Assembly: GCF_949987535.1 (NCBI RefSeq)
Contig: NC_080067.1
Span: forward strand, 74,611,985 to 74,675,984
Length of the DNA: 64,000 nt
Source: Balaenoptera acutorostrata
Taxonomy: Eukaryota > Chordata > Mammalia > Artiodactyla > Balaenopteridae
Direction of reading: 5' to 3'
Below the pieces are notes generated by a model that did no database searches, had not been told where the DNA came from, and was given only the letters and a program-made list of their open reading frames with translations. The translations under genes were made by a program, and so were the position numbers. Positions 24,211 to 36,247 of this stretch are shown piece by piece (positions within the stretch are counted from its first letter, which is position 1; every line of letters begins with the position of its first letter).

Positions 24211-25140
24211 GGGCGTGGCCAAGATGGCAGAGTAGGAAGACGCGGAGCTCACCGCCTCCCCTGAGCACACCAAAACCACAACTATTTACAGAGCAAATAT
24301 TGATGAGAAAGGCCGGAAGAGTAGCAGCAAATGTCTCCTACAACAACAACAACAAAAAGAAAAAGGAACCACAGAGACAAAGGTGGGAAGTGGGGAGACA
24401 AGACCCATAACCCCGGGTGTGTGACCCACAAATAGGAGGATAATTACAATGGCATAGGTTCTCTCCAAGGAGCAAAGAGTCAGAGCCCAGAATCTGGCTC
24501 CCCAGGCCAGGGGTCTTGCACTGGAACAACAAGCTCCCAGAACATTTGGCTTTGAAGGCCAGCGGGGCTTACTTTTGGGAGAGTCAGAGGGCTGTGGGAA
24601 GTAGAGACTCCACTCTTGAAAAGGTGCACACAAAATCTCACACATTCCAGGACTCGGGGCAGTGGCAGTAATTTGAAAGAAGCTGGAGTCAGGCACACCT
24701 GCTTATCTTGGAGATCCTCCCAGAGAAGCAGGAGGCAACTGGAGCTCACCTGGGGACATAGACACGGGCAGCAGCCATTTGGGGGAGCTCATTCTACCAC
24801 TAGGACACTGGTGGTGGCAAGGGCCATTATGGAGGCCTTGCTCTAGCTTATTAGGGCCAGGACCCAGCACTGCTCACCAGCCTGCGGGTACCAGTACTGA
24901 AATGCCTCAGGCCAAGCAGCTAGCTGGTTGAGGACACAGCCCCACCCTCCAGCAGGCTGGCTGTCTGAAGGCCCACTGAACCCACAACCGCCCTGGACCC
25001 AGCCCTGTGCACCAGAGTGCTCAGGACCCAGCCCTCACACCAGTGCACCGGCACTAGCCCTGGAACACCCTGGGTCCCATCCCTACCCACCAGCAGGAGG
25101 ACACCTAGCCCCAGGACCACAGCAGCCCATCAGCCTGCTG
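24211..25140 (+). mobile_element. L1 5'UTR, sense
   Basis: It begins with 'gggcgtggccaagatggcag' and continues 'agtaggaagacgcggagctc', the start typical of artiodactyl/cetacean L1 5'UTRs. The next 900 bp is GC-richer than the surroundings and full of purine runs and 'cccagccctg' blocks, as expected of an L1 promoter region. The open frames seen here on both strands reflect that composition. No ORF1 follows: at about 25141 the sequence changes to the 3' part of an L1 ORF2. Confidence 0.75.
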
Positions 25141-26190
25141 TGTCAGGACCTATATGATACAGCAGTTTCCCTCCTGGATATTTATCCGAAGAAAATGAAA
25201 ACACTAACTAGAAAAGATATACACATCCGAAAGTTCATTGCAGCATTATTTATAATAGTCAAGATATGGAAGCAAACCAAGTGCCTATCATTAGGTGAAT
25301 GGAAAAAGAAGATGTGGTATATATGTAGATATATATAGATATATTACACGGCCATAAAAAAGAATTAAAGTTTGCCATTTGTGACAACATGGAAGGATCT
25401 AGAGGGGCTTATGCTAAGTGAAATAGGTCAGACAGAGAGAGATAAAGACTGTATGATTTCATTTATATGTGGAATCTAAACAAAACAAATGAATAAACAT
25501 ACAAAACATAAACAGAGTTATAGATACAGAGAACAAACAAGTGGTTGCCAGAGGGGAGTGGGATGGGGGAAGAAATAAATACATGAGGGAGATTAAGAGG
25601 TACAAACTTCCAGCTGCAAAATAAATGAGTCACGGGTATGAAATGTACAGTGTGGGGAAGATAATCAATACCTATGTAATGTCTTCATCTGGTGACAGAT
25701 CGTAACTAGACTTACAGTGATGATCATTTTGAAATGTATAGAAGTATTGAATTGCTGTGTTCTAGGTCAATTATGCTTCAAAAACACGCAAAGGAACAAA
25801 CATACAAACTCATAGAAAAAGAGAACAGATTTGTGCTTGCTGGAGTTGGCAGTCGGGGAAGGGGGAATTGGATGAAGGTGGTCAAAAGGTACAAACTTCC
25901 AGTTATCAGATAAATAAGTACTAGGGATGTAATGCACAACATGATGAATATAATAATGAACACTGCTCTATGTTCTATATGGAAGCTGTTAAGAGAGGAA
26001 ATCTTAAGTATTCTCATCACAAGGAAAATTTTTTTTTCTATTTCTTTAATTTTATATGAGATGATGGATGTTCACTAAATTCATTGTGATAATCACTTCA
26101 TGGTGTATGTGAGTTGAATCATCATACTGCACACTTATAAAGTGCTGTATGCTAATTATATCTCAGTAAAATTGGAAGAAAAAAAAGAAA
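25141..26190 (+). mobile_element. Old L1: ORF2 3' end and 3'UTR, sense
   Basis: 'ctggatatttatccgaagaa', 'ttcattgcagcattatttat' and 'gaagcaaaccaagtgcctat' mark the ORF2 C-terminal region. It is followed by 'catttatatgtggaatctaa' and an old-type 3'UTR. Within the 3'UTR the block ggtacaaacttccag occurs at 25599 and again at 25888, so the 3'UTR contains a diverged internal duplication. The divergence is clearly greater than in the L1s at 49344 and 56053. No intact frame remains. Confidence 0.7.
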
Positions 26191-28229
26191 TACAAATTAA
26201 CACCAACATATCATGTTATGCCAATTAAAGCAGCAAAATTTTATTTTGTTTTAGTACTCATTGCTGGTCTAGACTAAAATGAAAATTGTGCATTTCACAT
26301 GTAGTCATAGTTTTCATGATAGCAACCCACTTCCAAGGCTTTTTTTTTTTTTTTTTTTAGGATTTCTGAACAATTAGAGCTCTAGAAAGATACCCCAAAA
26401 TGCATTGGCTTTTTATAAGAAAAGTGTTTTTGTCTCTAACACACTGGTTTAGAAGGTTTAGAAGTGAGCAGTCCAAGACTGGTAGGGAAGTTTCCAAATA
26501 TGCTCTAAGTCATTACCATTCATCAGCTACCACAGAGGAGAAAACAGAGTTCAAGATAAGCATCTTAAAGGCGATATCCAGGAAGTTGTATACATTAATT
26601 CCACTTGCGTAGCACAGGTACAGACTTAGTCACGTGGGCACACCTAACTGAGACAACAACAACAACAAAATCAGTAGTAGGGTACTCACATACTCACCTA
26701 AAACTCTAGCGTTCCATTATTAAAAGATAGAAGTAACAGTTATTGATTTTTATCATCATCACCTCTGTGCCAGTTACTCTACTGGACACTAAAGGTACAA
26801 TAGACAAAAACTGAGCAAGATATAATCCCTAGTATTACAGAGTGACTAGATTTCAGGGGACCCACCTCTAGATTCTATTCAAAATTGCATGAAACGTTAG
26901 CTCTCATGTAAAATCACTGCTAACCTTGAAAAAGAGAGAAGGATAAAAAACACATTCCTGGGAATAAAGGGAGAAGTCAGTCTCTGCAAAAAAATAGAAA
27001 GAAACAAAAGATTGCTAGGAAAGAGGTTAGAAAAGAAGAGGCATTTGCTTGAGGATAAAATGACAAGTGAAAAAACATATTTCAATACTTGAGAAAAAGA
27101 AGTAAATTTGAGAAGGGATCATTACTATGGCTATACTAGGTGTAATAGACATGGGGTTAGTATACTTTCAAGGAAGGGTGGTTGGAAATGGGAGTGCTGG
27201 TGGAGATTTTGTTATTTAAATCTAACTAGCTCTGTATTTTTCAGTCCAGATCTCCCTTTCAGGGTCCAGGCACACAATACTACAGCTGGTGTGAATAGTG
27301 TTCATTGTTGGTGGCTCACAGCTGTTTTTTTGTCCATACTGTCCTTACTATGCTGAAATTAAATCTATAAGCCCTCCCTAAGGGCAGCCCACTTTGAAGA
27401 ATTAGTGGGCTGAGTATAAAAGTCAGAGTACAAAAGCCAGATTCTGCCTATTTTGGGGATGACATTTAAGAGCCATGGCAATTCCAGAGACCACCACTCC
27501 GTCCCAGGAGTGGGCTGGGACCTCCATTTTAATTACTTCACAGCCTAAATTCTCCTTTTGACCAATTAATACTGCTTCTCTCACTCCCGTATGGTTGTTT
27601 TTTCTGGTCTGACTACCTCATTTTGGAAACAAAAATTTCTCTAGCACATTATGTAGCCCTGACAATGGGTGAACTTTACAAGTGGCAATGCAGTAATACC
27701 TTCCCTTAGCGATCTCACACTATTCTATGGCTTAATAGATTTTCAAGGTCATAGCTCACCAAGAAATTAGTGTCTGGCAATAACTGCATTAGTTCTCATC
27801 AGTTTGCAAGAATTTGGAGAGTTCTAAACATTGGACCAACAACATAGCGTGGCAATCATCAAAATTTCACAATTGACAGATGAAGAGTTTGAGCTCATTT
27901 GTGTGATACATCACTTATTTGCTTAGATGATTCTGTCTCTCTCTCTGCTCTCTTCTGAGAGCAGGGCCATGTCTAGATCATTGTCATGTTCTCAGTTTCT
28001 ATTCAGTACTTTGAATACAATCTTTGCTTAGTAAGTATTTGTTTATGGAACTTAGAAAAGCTGGGGAGAGAAAGGGCTAAAATAAACAAAAATTGGGATC
28101 CAGTCTAGTTTCCACCTTTAAAGTTACTTTCAGTATCAAGTTAGCTGTTAGCATTTTAAATTCTAAGGCCTACTTGCCCTTACAATTTATATTTTCCTCT
28201 TTCTTTACGTTGTTATTGCTTAAAGGCCC
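26191..28229. other. Single-copy DNA with minor old-repeat remnants
   Basis: A T run lies at 26340-26359. The segment 26570-26650 resembles the unnamed repeat at 22880-23100. 'gagtataaaagtcagag' near 27414 is a TATA-box-like sequence, possibly part of an old LTR between about 27340 and 27660, but I could not confirm LTR ends. No gene is recognised. Confidence 0.4.
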
Positions 28230-28620
28230 TCATGATTTTACACTAAAAATATTAAAATAGCTTCCTAATCATTTTCTTAATTCATTCTGTACAACATAAT
28301 TAGAAAGATCATTCTAAAATAAATAAAGAGCAAAGACATAAATAAGAAGGTATCACGCTATTTCTGCTTTATAAGCTTTCTATGAAGACAAAGTTCCTTG
28401 CCCAAATGTCAAGCCATTTAATACAGGGAGCTTTGCCTACTTCCCCACACAATCTGCTGCCCTATCCTCTCATGCACCTGTCCTGGAGTTTTGCCAGCTA
28501 CCTTCCTCCCAAATGTGTCCTTCCTATTGCAATATGGCTCCCTTTTGCTAGGAATCTCCCTCTTTTCATTTTTTCACTTACTTAATTTAAACTACCACCT
28601 AATCACCCTGAAATTAAACT
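28230..28620 (+). repeat. L2 LINE 3' region remnant (tentative)
   Basis: The pyrimidine-rich stretch with 'tgcctacttccccacacaat', 'ccttcctattgcaatatggc' and a 'tagctctttgaaggagcat' ending resembles L2 3' sequence (the 'cctgcctacctctccagcc', 'tgttccctctgcctgg' and 'gctccttgagggcag' blocks). The open frame at 28382-28585 has no recognised domain and is consistent with this. Confidence 0.4.
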
Positions 28621-28968
28621 ATTAGCTCTTTGAAGGAGCATTCTCTGATTTTTTTCCTTTACCACACAGAGTTCGAAAATGTCTTCCATAATACTCTAGC
28701 TGCCTGAAAAATTAGATAATGTGTTTCATAGTCCAAGAAGGAGCAATACTATCAAATTCGGAGAATATTAAAGAATAGAGAAAACCTTCCAGTTTGCCGT
28801 GAAGGCACGCTCATTTATTGCAAGACGTGAGAAATGAATATTGAGTTAACCCATAGAGGGAACTCAGAAATTTTAGAACAAAATGTAAACACATACATTA
28901 CAGGAAAAACACTTGGTGTAGTACCGATATTATGGGCTTCAAAATACATTTCGGACCTCACTCTATGT

Positions 28969-29605
28969 CAGTTCTCATTATTCACAGTAGTTATGCTCTA
29001 TAAAGTTGGAGCAAACACTGAATTAGCAAATACTGAATCATTGCTTTGAGGGGAAATATAAAGTTAAGTTCCTGCAAGGCCAGGTCACATTTTTGTCAAC
29101 CAATCAATACATAACCTTATTTTGCATGTGTTTTTTTAAGACACCTTGCTTAATATAAATCGTTGCTTCGGTAATGTTGAACTCATTATAACTATAGCTC
29201 GTGCCTGAAAGAAGCTTAACTTCAATGAAGCTCATCTAACACACTTACGTTCCCCTCAAGGCACATCGCAGCCTTCTTGCACTTTAGAACACCAGGCAGC
29301 ACTTCAGCTCTACACTTGGGGGGCTCTTTTAAACCATGACATCATCAACAAAAAGCACAAAATGGGAAAGATGTGGCACTACATACACCAAGGTGAGGAC
29401 ACTTGTTTACTGCATGATAGATGAAACAAGAAGGTAGAGCATAGCTTTGTTTTAAGCTCAGGTGGGAATGTGTTGGGTGACTCAAATTCTTTGCTGCTGA
29501 GAATGACGATGTAAGAGCCATGAGGATGGACTTGGGGTTGCAAATAAATTTTAGTGAGTAGGCGAATCTGCAAATACAGAAGAGGCTAATAATGAGGATT
29601 GACTG
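28969..29605 (-). mobile_element. Tigger-type (TcMar) DNA transposon, internally deleted
   Basis: The left terminus 'cagttctcattattcaca' and the reverse complement of the right terminus, 'cagtcaatcctcattatt', form imperfect terminal inverted repeats. A TA follows the right end at 29606-29607, fitting TA target preference. The left TA is not preserved. Internal blocks 'gagcaaacactgaattagca' and 'gagtaggcgaatctgcaaat' are Tigger-like. At about 29290-29350 the minus strand has the remains of a transposase start. At 637 bp it is far shorter than an autonomous Tigger, so it is a deletion derivative without function. Confidence 0.7.
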
Positions 29606-30879
29606 TATTCAAATCTAGTTCTGGAATATTCAAGAGAGAAAAAAATGACTGTCCTGTCTTCCTTTAGCAAGCAGTGTTTTTCCAAACTATAAAATACACT
29701 ATTTCACCTATTTGTTTGTTTGTTTTTCTGAAGAGGTCAAGTGTGTTATGTGGCGATTATCCAAGTCAGGGCAGGGAGGATCAAGAAAGGAATGACAATT
29801 TGTGAAGATCAGCCACCACATAGAAGACGTTGAATGCTTGCTGCCCTGATACTTGTAATTAAAATGGCTGCTGCTGCTGCTGTTTAAATTTGCTCGTATA
29901 AAAAGACTTCCTGTTCTTTTAATGCACCAACAATTCTTCTTTTATTTGCTCTAATCTGCTTTGAGAAATACCCTTTGCTTCTATAGGTAAGGTTTTTCTT
30001 TTAATTAAAGTGAACCTAAAGAAATGCTCTTTATTTCCCCTATAAAAAGGTAACATGTAGGGTTTTTTTTTTTAAATTATGATTTTTATTTGCAAAAAAC
30101 TTTCTCTCTTTTTATGAGTGCCACACAGTGACAATAGTGGTGGTTACTCACTCAAAGACTGTTGCTTCTTTTGTCCTTCAGTTCAGGATTTGTGACAAAA
30201 ACAGAAGGCCATCTCCTCCCTCAGACTGAACATTTGTCTCCGGTGCAACGGAAAAGAACCTTTGTCCACATCCTCACTGTTTTTTCCTGTTCGGTATTTA
30301 GCCTAGCAGAACCAAAGCCCACGTGCTATTAACCAGATGCTCTGCAGAGAATTAGAAACCCTGAAATAATGGACAGCCAGGCCCCCTTAGAAGGAAGCAT
30401 TCATGCAGACTGATTTGCTGTCTGCTTTAGACCCAAGTAGCATGAGGTAGTTTACAAACTGTCATTTCCTCCCTGAGTGGGAGGAATGCTTCACATGTTA
30501 TCAATGAAGGCACAGAATAATTTAAAGTGTTCTTCTACTCTCCAACTTTTTGGTTTCCGTTTCCTGCATCCTCTGAAGGGTAATGCCTAACTAAAAATCT
30601 TGCATAAAATTGATGCTTCATAAATGGTGGTAGTGGCAAAAATAGTAGCAAAAGAAAGAAGGGCAAACAAGAGGGACAGAGGAAGAGAAGGAGGGACAGA
30701 GAAGAGGAAATATATGAGCAGGAGAGTCAGTAGTGTCAAATACTGTTGAAAAAATAAGGGCAACAAGGACTGGAAAAGAGGACTTTTGATTTGACATCTA
30801 GGTTATTCATAAGGAAGGAGCAATAGTAGAGTTGAGAGCCAGTAACCAGATTACAAAGTTTAAAAAATGAATGAGGGTG
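29606..30879. other. Single-copy DNA, with a TATA-like site and a splice-donor-like site
   Basis: A (GCT)5 run at about 29866-29880 precedes 'tataaaaag' (29897-29905), and 'atag|gtaagg' (donor-like) follows at 29986/29987. There is no downstream acceptor or frame that would make this a gene. I see no repeat in this stretch, so it may be the best preserved single-copy DNA in the window. Confidence 0.3.
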
Positions 30880-30966
30880 TTTCAGTCAAGATGGTGGATT
30901 GAACACATGTATCTTATTCACTCTCTCCTGGAACCCCACTAAAACCAAACTCCCATTGAAATACCA
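30880..30966 (+). mobile_element. Old L1 5'UTR start, sense, interrupted
   Basis: 'gtcaagatggtggattgaac' followed by 'tctcctggaaccccac' has the layout of an old L1 5' end. After about 85 bp it is cut by the antisense L1 starting at 30967. More old sense-strand L1 sequence lies at 32560-33180 and 35190-36240, and could belong to the same ancient element. Confidence 0.5.
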
Positions 30967-31657
30967 ATTTTTTATTTTTATTTTTATTGAGTTATAGTTT
31001 ATGTACAATATGATATATGTTACAGCTGTACAATATCGTGATTCACAATTTTTAAGGGTTATATTCCATTTATAGTTATTATAAAATATTGGCTATATTC
31101 CCCATGTTGTACAATATATCTTTGTAGCTTAGTTTTTACATAATAGTTTATACCTCTTACTCCTTTACCCCTATATTTCCCCTCCCCCTGTCCCTCTCCC
31201 CACTGATAACCACTAGTTTGTTCTCTATATCTGTGAGTCTGCTTCCCTTCTGTTATATTCATTAGTTTGTTGTATATTTTAGATTCCACATATAAGTAAT
31301 ATCATGCAGTATTTGTCTTTCTCTTTCTGACTTATTTCACCTAGCATAATGCCCTCCAGTTCCATTGATGTTGTTGCAAATGGCAAAATTTCATTCATTT
31401 GTATGGCTGAGTAGTATTCCATTGTGTATATATATATATATCTCACATCTTTATCCATTCATCTGTTGATGGACTTAGGTTGCTTCCATACCTTGGCAAT
31501 TGTAAATGCTGCTGTGAATGTTGGGGTGCATGTATCTTTTCGAATTTTGGTTTCTTTATAAGTATATACCCAGGAGTGGGATTGCTGGGTCATATGGTAG
31601 TTCTATTTTTAGTTTTGGGGGAAATCTCCATACTATTTTCCACAGTGGCTGCACCGA
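30967..31657 (-). mobile_element. 5'-truncated L1, antisense, inside an old L1
   Basis: The L1 3' end in reverse ('attgagttatagtttatgta') is followed by 3'UTR blocks 'ccactgataaccactagttt' and 'agattccacatataagtaat'. The ORF2 C-terminal region in reverse then includes 'ggctgagtagtattccattg', a (TA)n run at 31427-31440 and 'tatacccaggagtgggattg'. It stops at about 31657, about 700 bp from the 3' end. Frames are broken and ends are not marked by clear duplications. Confidence 0.75.
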
Positions 31658-32559
31658 ATATCAAGTAATGTTTAAGGAATAAATCTACACAGATGGGGAG
31701 AGTAGGAGCAGAGACATCAGTAACAAACTGTAGATGTTACAAAGCATATGGAATGAAGACAACTGACTTAGCAGCACTGAGAAAGCCAAATCCTAAGGCT
31801 GCAGTGGGAATATCCAGGAATCATCTGGTGGAATCAATAGCACTAGATAACCTTGGTGCTGAAGAGTGGTGGTGAAATGAAGTGGGATGTGTGTGTTTGG
31901 GGGTGATGGTGGTACTCCCCTCTCAAGTCACATGAGTTCCATCTAGGAATCCAACTGTTTCTAAAATAGCTTACATTTGCCCCTTCTATTTTAGCACCCC
32001 TCTGAGCAGAAGATGGCAGTTCTCTCCACTGAAGAGGACAAGGCTGAGGGTCTATCAGTCAGGGTTCAGACAGGGAGGCAGAGTGACTATTAGTATTATG
32101 TGATTGGGTGTGTGCTATAGTAATTAGACTTCACAGAGCTGTGGGAGGAATGGGAAAATCAGAGAACTCACTACGCAGTCAATAAATAAGCCAAGCTTGT
32201 CCAAGAATGGAGTGGGACAGCAAAGCGGAAGCTCATGGAAATGTCTCTGGGAAGTTATTGCTTCTAGGTAGCTATAGCCCCTGTGAATCTTCAAAGGTCC
32301 TAGAAGTGGGTCTGGAGCCCACTGTGGTTAGCATAATGAACTCTCAGGAGGATGGGAAGGGTCCTCTGATGGAGTCTGACTGCCAAAGAAGAAAAGCCTA
32401 AATATTTGGACATCAGATATTCCCTAACAAATGATTTAGCTTAATCATGTTGCAGGGAAACCACCAGTCAATTAAGACCCTTCCACATGCATAGAGTTGC
32501 TAGTCAGGATTTTAGTTCACAACATTCTAGAATAGGAAGAGACAACCAGGATGGCTGAT
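31658..32559. other. Single-copy or highly decayed DNA
   Basis: This could include further decayed 5'UTR of the old L1 that starts at 30880, but I cannot align it by eye. The open frame at 32207-32401 has no recognised domain. Confidence 0.35.
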
Positions 32560-33180
32560 ATCTAAGAAAATCTCTAACACAGAAGAAGTCCAAAGCAATA
32601 GATTGAACAAAACAACTTGGAAAAAGCTGAGACAATGCAGAGAAGAGAAAATTTTTAAATTGTCATTGATATTTTCAAAGAAATCAGACATTATATTGCA
32701 TTCATCAAACTCTAGGATATTATGAAAAAAACTATTTTGAAAACAAATGATATCCTACAAAAATTAAATATGAGAAGAAAAATATAAAACTCAATAGAAT
32801 CTTTGTAAGATAAGGTTGAAGATAACTCAAAAAGGCAGTTCAAACAATGGAGACAGTAGAGCAAAATGACATTGAAATCATTCCAGAAAAATTTCCAAGA
32901 CTGAATATTGATCTAACCAAATTTATAAGTCTCTACTGGGAGAATGATGAGATGGAAATTTACATATATCCTTAGAGATGTGGAGTGGGGAGAAAGCTAA
33001 GTTCTCATCTATCATAGTGGGAGCCAAAAAATAGTACTCAAATCTGAAAAAAAATTATCAAGTAGTGATACAACCAGGGTACTTAGAGATATTAAGATAT
33101 CCAGAGAGTGAAAGTGCACTTAAAAAAAGTTAACTGAAAGTGATTGTCTCTTGAAATGGGGAAATGTGGAATAAGGGTGT
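32560..33180 (+). mobile_element. Old L1 5' region, sense, decayed
   Basis: 'agaagtccaaagcaatagat', 'tgaacaaaacaacttgg', 'aaagctgagacaatgcagag' and 'tcaaactctaggatattatg' are in the order I know from old L1M elements just upstream of and within ORF1. The sequence is A-rich, as the L1 sense strand is. No open frame is left. Confidence 0.55.
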
Positions 33181-34660
33181 AGGGGTTATTATTTGTCTTA
33201 ACGAGTCTGGTAGAATTGTTCTTTGAACACATGATTCACTTTAAAAATTTAAGCTTAAGAAAAGTATGTAAGTAGTGAGGAAGCAAATGTCAGTTACACT
33301 TAATATGATGTGACTAGGGGAAAACATACAAAAGGCAATATGCTGGTGTGCGAGGTGTGGCAGGGAAGGGCACGTGGAGTACGGTGTGTAAAATACAGAG
33401 AAAATGTGTGCATATCCGTAGACTGTAGACAACAACCAATACAGATGAAGAGAATGGCTCTATTATAAGGAGCTGTTAGTGATTGACGTACTCAAGAAAA
33501 TCAAAGCATCCACAAAAAAAGCTTATTTCTATGAAGGGTAAATAAAAATAAATAAATAAATAAATAAAAAAGCAAAAGTAGAGCAGGGAAGTCAAAGAGA
33601 AGTCAGACAAAAAGGAATGGATCCTCTTGCTCCAGGAAGACCTTGAAGCAGCCATGCCAAAGGATAAAGGAGCGTGTTATGTGTGATGGAGGCATACAGG
33701 CTGTCTGAGTACTCTAATCACCGGGCCCACATCACCACACATTGCACTTCAGTATTTTGAAGTAAACATACCATTTTCAAAAGAAGAGTTTCTCATGCAA
33801 TGTCAAAAATCAATACAAGAATGTGTATGATTCATCTTCCATCCGTCTCTAGTTTTTTAAATGTCCTGCAGCTCTAAATCTAGGTCTCAATCAACAGTAT
33901 CCACTCTTCGAGTAATAAATAGAATAAAATTATTCTGAAGAGGTCAGATAAGAATTAACTGGCTACATGGGAATCCTTTGTTTTCTAGTTAGGTAATTAC
34001 ATTCATTTCTATTAATCTTCAATGTTTATCAGACTGGGGGAATCAACTTGATCAACAGAGAGGAAAACTCTCAAATATATACTAAAAGCATTTTATATAT
34101 ATTCTATACATTAAGAGAATCCTATAGAATATAGAAATGGACATTGATGATGCCATTATTTGAAATGTTAGTTTCTTAAAAATCTGCCTGTGACAAGTCA
34201 CTTGAAAGAAAGGAAGAAAGAGAGAGAGAAAGAAGGAAAGAAAGAAGAAAAAGAAAGCCATTTATTTGGAAAAACAAACCTTGTCTCACTCTTTGAGTAA
34301 ATGTTTATGGAATATGCCTGTGAATTCTGCTAGCTGTGTACCTAAATGCAAAGGGAATGTGAATAATCTTACAAATGTGGTAGGATTCACACAAACCCCA
34401 GAAACCACATTAGCCAAACAGCTAGAGCTCAATAGGCTTTCTAACAGGACACTTTGTCTCAAGGAAGGTGAAACTGACCTTGCCAATTGCTGAGTCTGTA
34501 AATAAGTAATTATTGAATTACAAAGCAAAGAACTCCGTGGTCTGCCTAGGCCAAAACCAATAGTAGCACAGAGGAAAATCTGTTCCTTGCCCACATACCC
34601 ATTCCCTCTTGAAAATATCCCATCAGCTCCCAACACCTTAAACTGAGACAAGAGGAAAAG
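33181..34660. other. Single-copy or decayed DNA with simple repeats
   Basis: An (ATAA)n run lies at about 33539-33568 and a purine-only (GAAA/GGAA)n tract at 34204-34258. The overlapping frames at 34266-34651 on both strands have no recognised domain. Confidence 0.4.
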
Positions 34661-34765
34661 TACCTTCCTTTGCCGAATACCTACTATGTGCCTGGCACTT
34701 TACAGATATAATTTTAGAGCCCTTTATCTCATCAGTACTACATAGAATGGGGATTTCTGCCAAGA
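34661..34765 (-). repeat. MIR SINE remnant, antisense
   Basis: 'gaatacctactatgtgcctg' then 'gcactttacagatataattt' then 'ctcatcagtactacatag' is the reverse of the MIR 3' half. Confidence 0.6.
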
Positions 34766-35029
34766 AGAAATTACTCACAGCTATTACAATGAACACATAG
34801 GGCTGTAATGAGGATTAAATGCATGCTTGGCTCAGAACTACACAGGGAAAGGGCAGGAACACTGAAAAGGTCACATATACAAGTACCAGGGACATGGTGC
34901 CTGGCTAAGGATGAGGCTTAATCATGACAGAGAATGCCCTCCACCCCCTGGCAGGCTTGTACATATCAAGTAGCACATAACTTGCTAGAGATGGATCCCC
35001 TGTGAGGTGCAGCAAACTGGGAATGGGAA

Positions 35030-35032
35030 CAC

Positions 35033-35077
<45 letters not shown>

Positions 35078-35082
35078 ACACC
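35030..35082 (+). repeat. (CA)n microsatellite
   Basis: A near-perfect CA run of about 45 bases with one T interruption near its right end. The Val/Cys-rich open frame on the other strand is an artefact of this repeat. Confidence 0.9.
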
Positions 35083-35189
35083 CCTAGCATATTGTTTGTG
35101 AATGACTGAAAACAAAAAACAGAGAAATTAGGAAGGTAGACAGAAAAAAAGAGATACATCACACAAAGAGGAACCAATATTAGAATGAC

Positions 35190-36240
35190 AGCAAACATCT
35201 TTCTTCAGAAATCATGCAGAAAACAATGGAGTGCTACCTTTAAAGTGCTGAAGGAAAAAATAAAAGTCAAACTAGAATTTCACATTAAGCAAAATTATCT
35301 TACAAGAATAAAGAAGAAATTCTTCAGGAAAAAAAACACTCTGGTAATGTATGGCTAAAAGATATAATCTATAAGATATGAAAAAGGAATTTATTGAGGC
35401 AGAAAAAATAGGATATGGACAGAAGCTTGGATCTACATAGAGATAAAGAAAACTAAAAATTAGTAAATGAAGGTAACATACAATTTTTTTAAATTATTTT
35501 AAAATATAAATGAATGTTGAAAGCAAAAATTGCAACAATCTATTTTGTGTTTGTAGCCTATGTAAAAATAAAAGGCATAAACACAGTAGCACAAAGAATG
35601 GGAGAGAGATAATGAAAATGTATTACTTATAAAACGTGAAGCAGGATAATATTATTTGAAGATAGACACTGATTAATTAAATATATATAGTAACCCTTAG
35701 GACAATAAGCCAATATACAATAAGCCAATAGAAAAGATAAAATGGAACAAAAAGTGTGCTCAACTAATTCAAGAGAAGGTACAAAAAGAGGAAAAGAGAA
35801 ATAAGAATAGATGAAACACATTGACTAACAAGAAGTTGATTTTAATTCAATCATATTAATAATAACATTAAGTAGAAATCATCTAAACACTCCAGTTAAA
35901 ATTCAGTGATTATCAGATTGAATAAAAACACAACATCAACCTAGGTACTGTATACAAGAAAATCAATTTAATACAGAGACATATGTTCAAAGTGAAGGTA
36001 TGGAGAAAGATCTCCCATGCTAATATTAAGCAAAAAAAAAGTTAGGGTGGCTATATTAGTAAGAGACAAATTAGACTTTTGAATAAAGCACATTGTCAGA
36101 GTTAAACAGGGACATAATTTAAGACTAAAGGGTCAATTCCCTAAGGAGATATAATAATACCAAAAGTGAAGGTATCCAACAACAGAGATCCAAAATGCAT
36201 GAAGTAAAAAGTGACAGAACTCAAAAGATAGCCATGTGCA
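35190..36240 (+). mobile_element. Old L1: ORF1 3' end, intergenic region and ORF2 5' part, sense
   Basis: 'catctttcttcagaaatcat' and 'ggagtgctacctttaaagtg' match the old L1 region upstream of ORF2. Near 35660, 'tatttgaagatagacactga' is a known intergenic block. From about 35940 the order 'tactgtatacaagaaaatca', 'ggtatggagaaagatctccc' and 'agttagggtggctatattag' is the L1 endonuclease region. All frames are broken. At 36241 a younger antisense L1 interrupts it. Confidence 0.65.
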
Positions 36241-36247
36241 AAAAAAA

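Noticed and set aside
24286..25338. Frames of 136 codons on both strands
   Set aside because: They cover an L1 5'UTR and the joint to ORF2. The plus-strand frame runs from 5'UTR into L1 ORF2 3' sequence, so it is a mosaic.
27410..27430. Promoter with a TATA box
   Set aside because: A single 'gtataaaag' in AT-rich DNA with no frame, donor or start downstream. A possible LTR origin could not be confirmed.
29379..29573. 64-codon open frame on the minus strand
   Set aside because: It lies inside the Tigger-like element and does not match the expected transposase frame continuously.
34905..35198. Open frame with a Cys-Val repeat
   Set aside because: Translation of the (CA)n microsatellite at 35030-35082.
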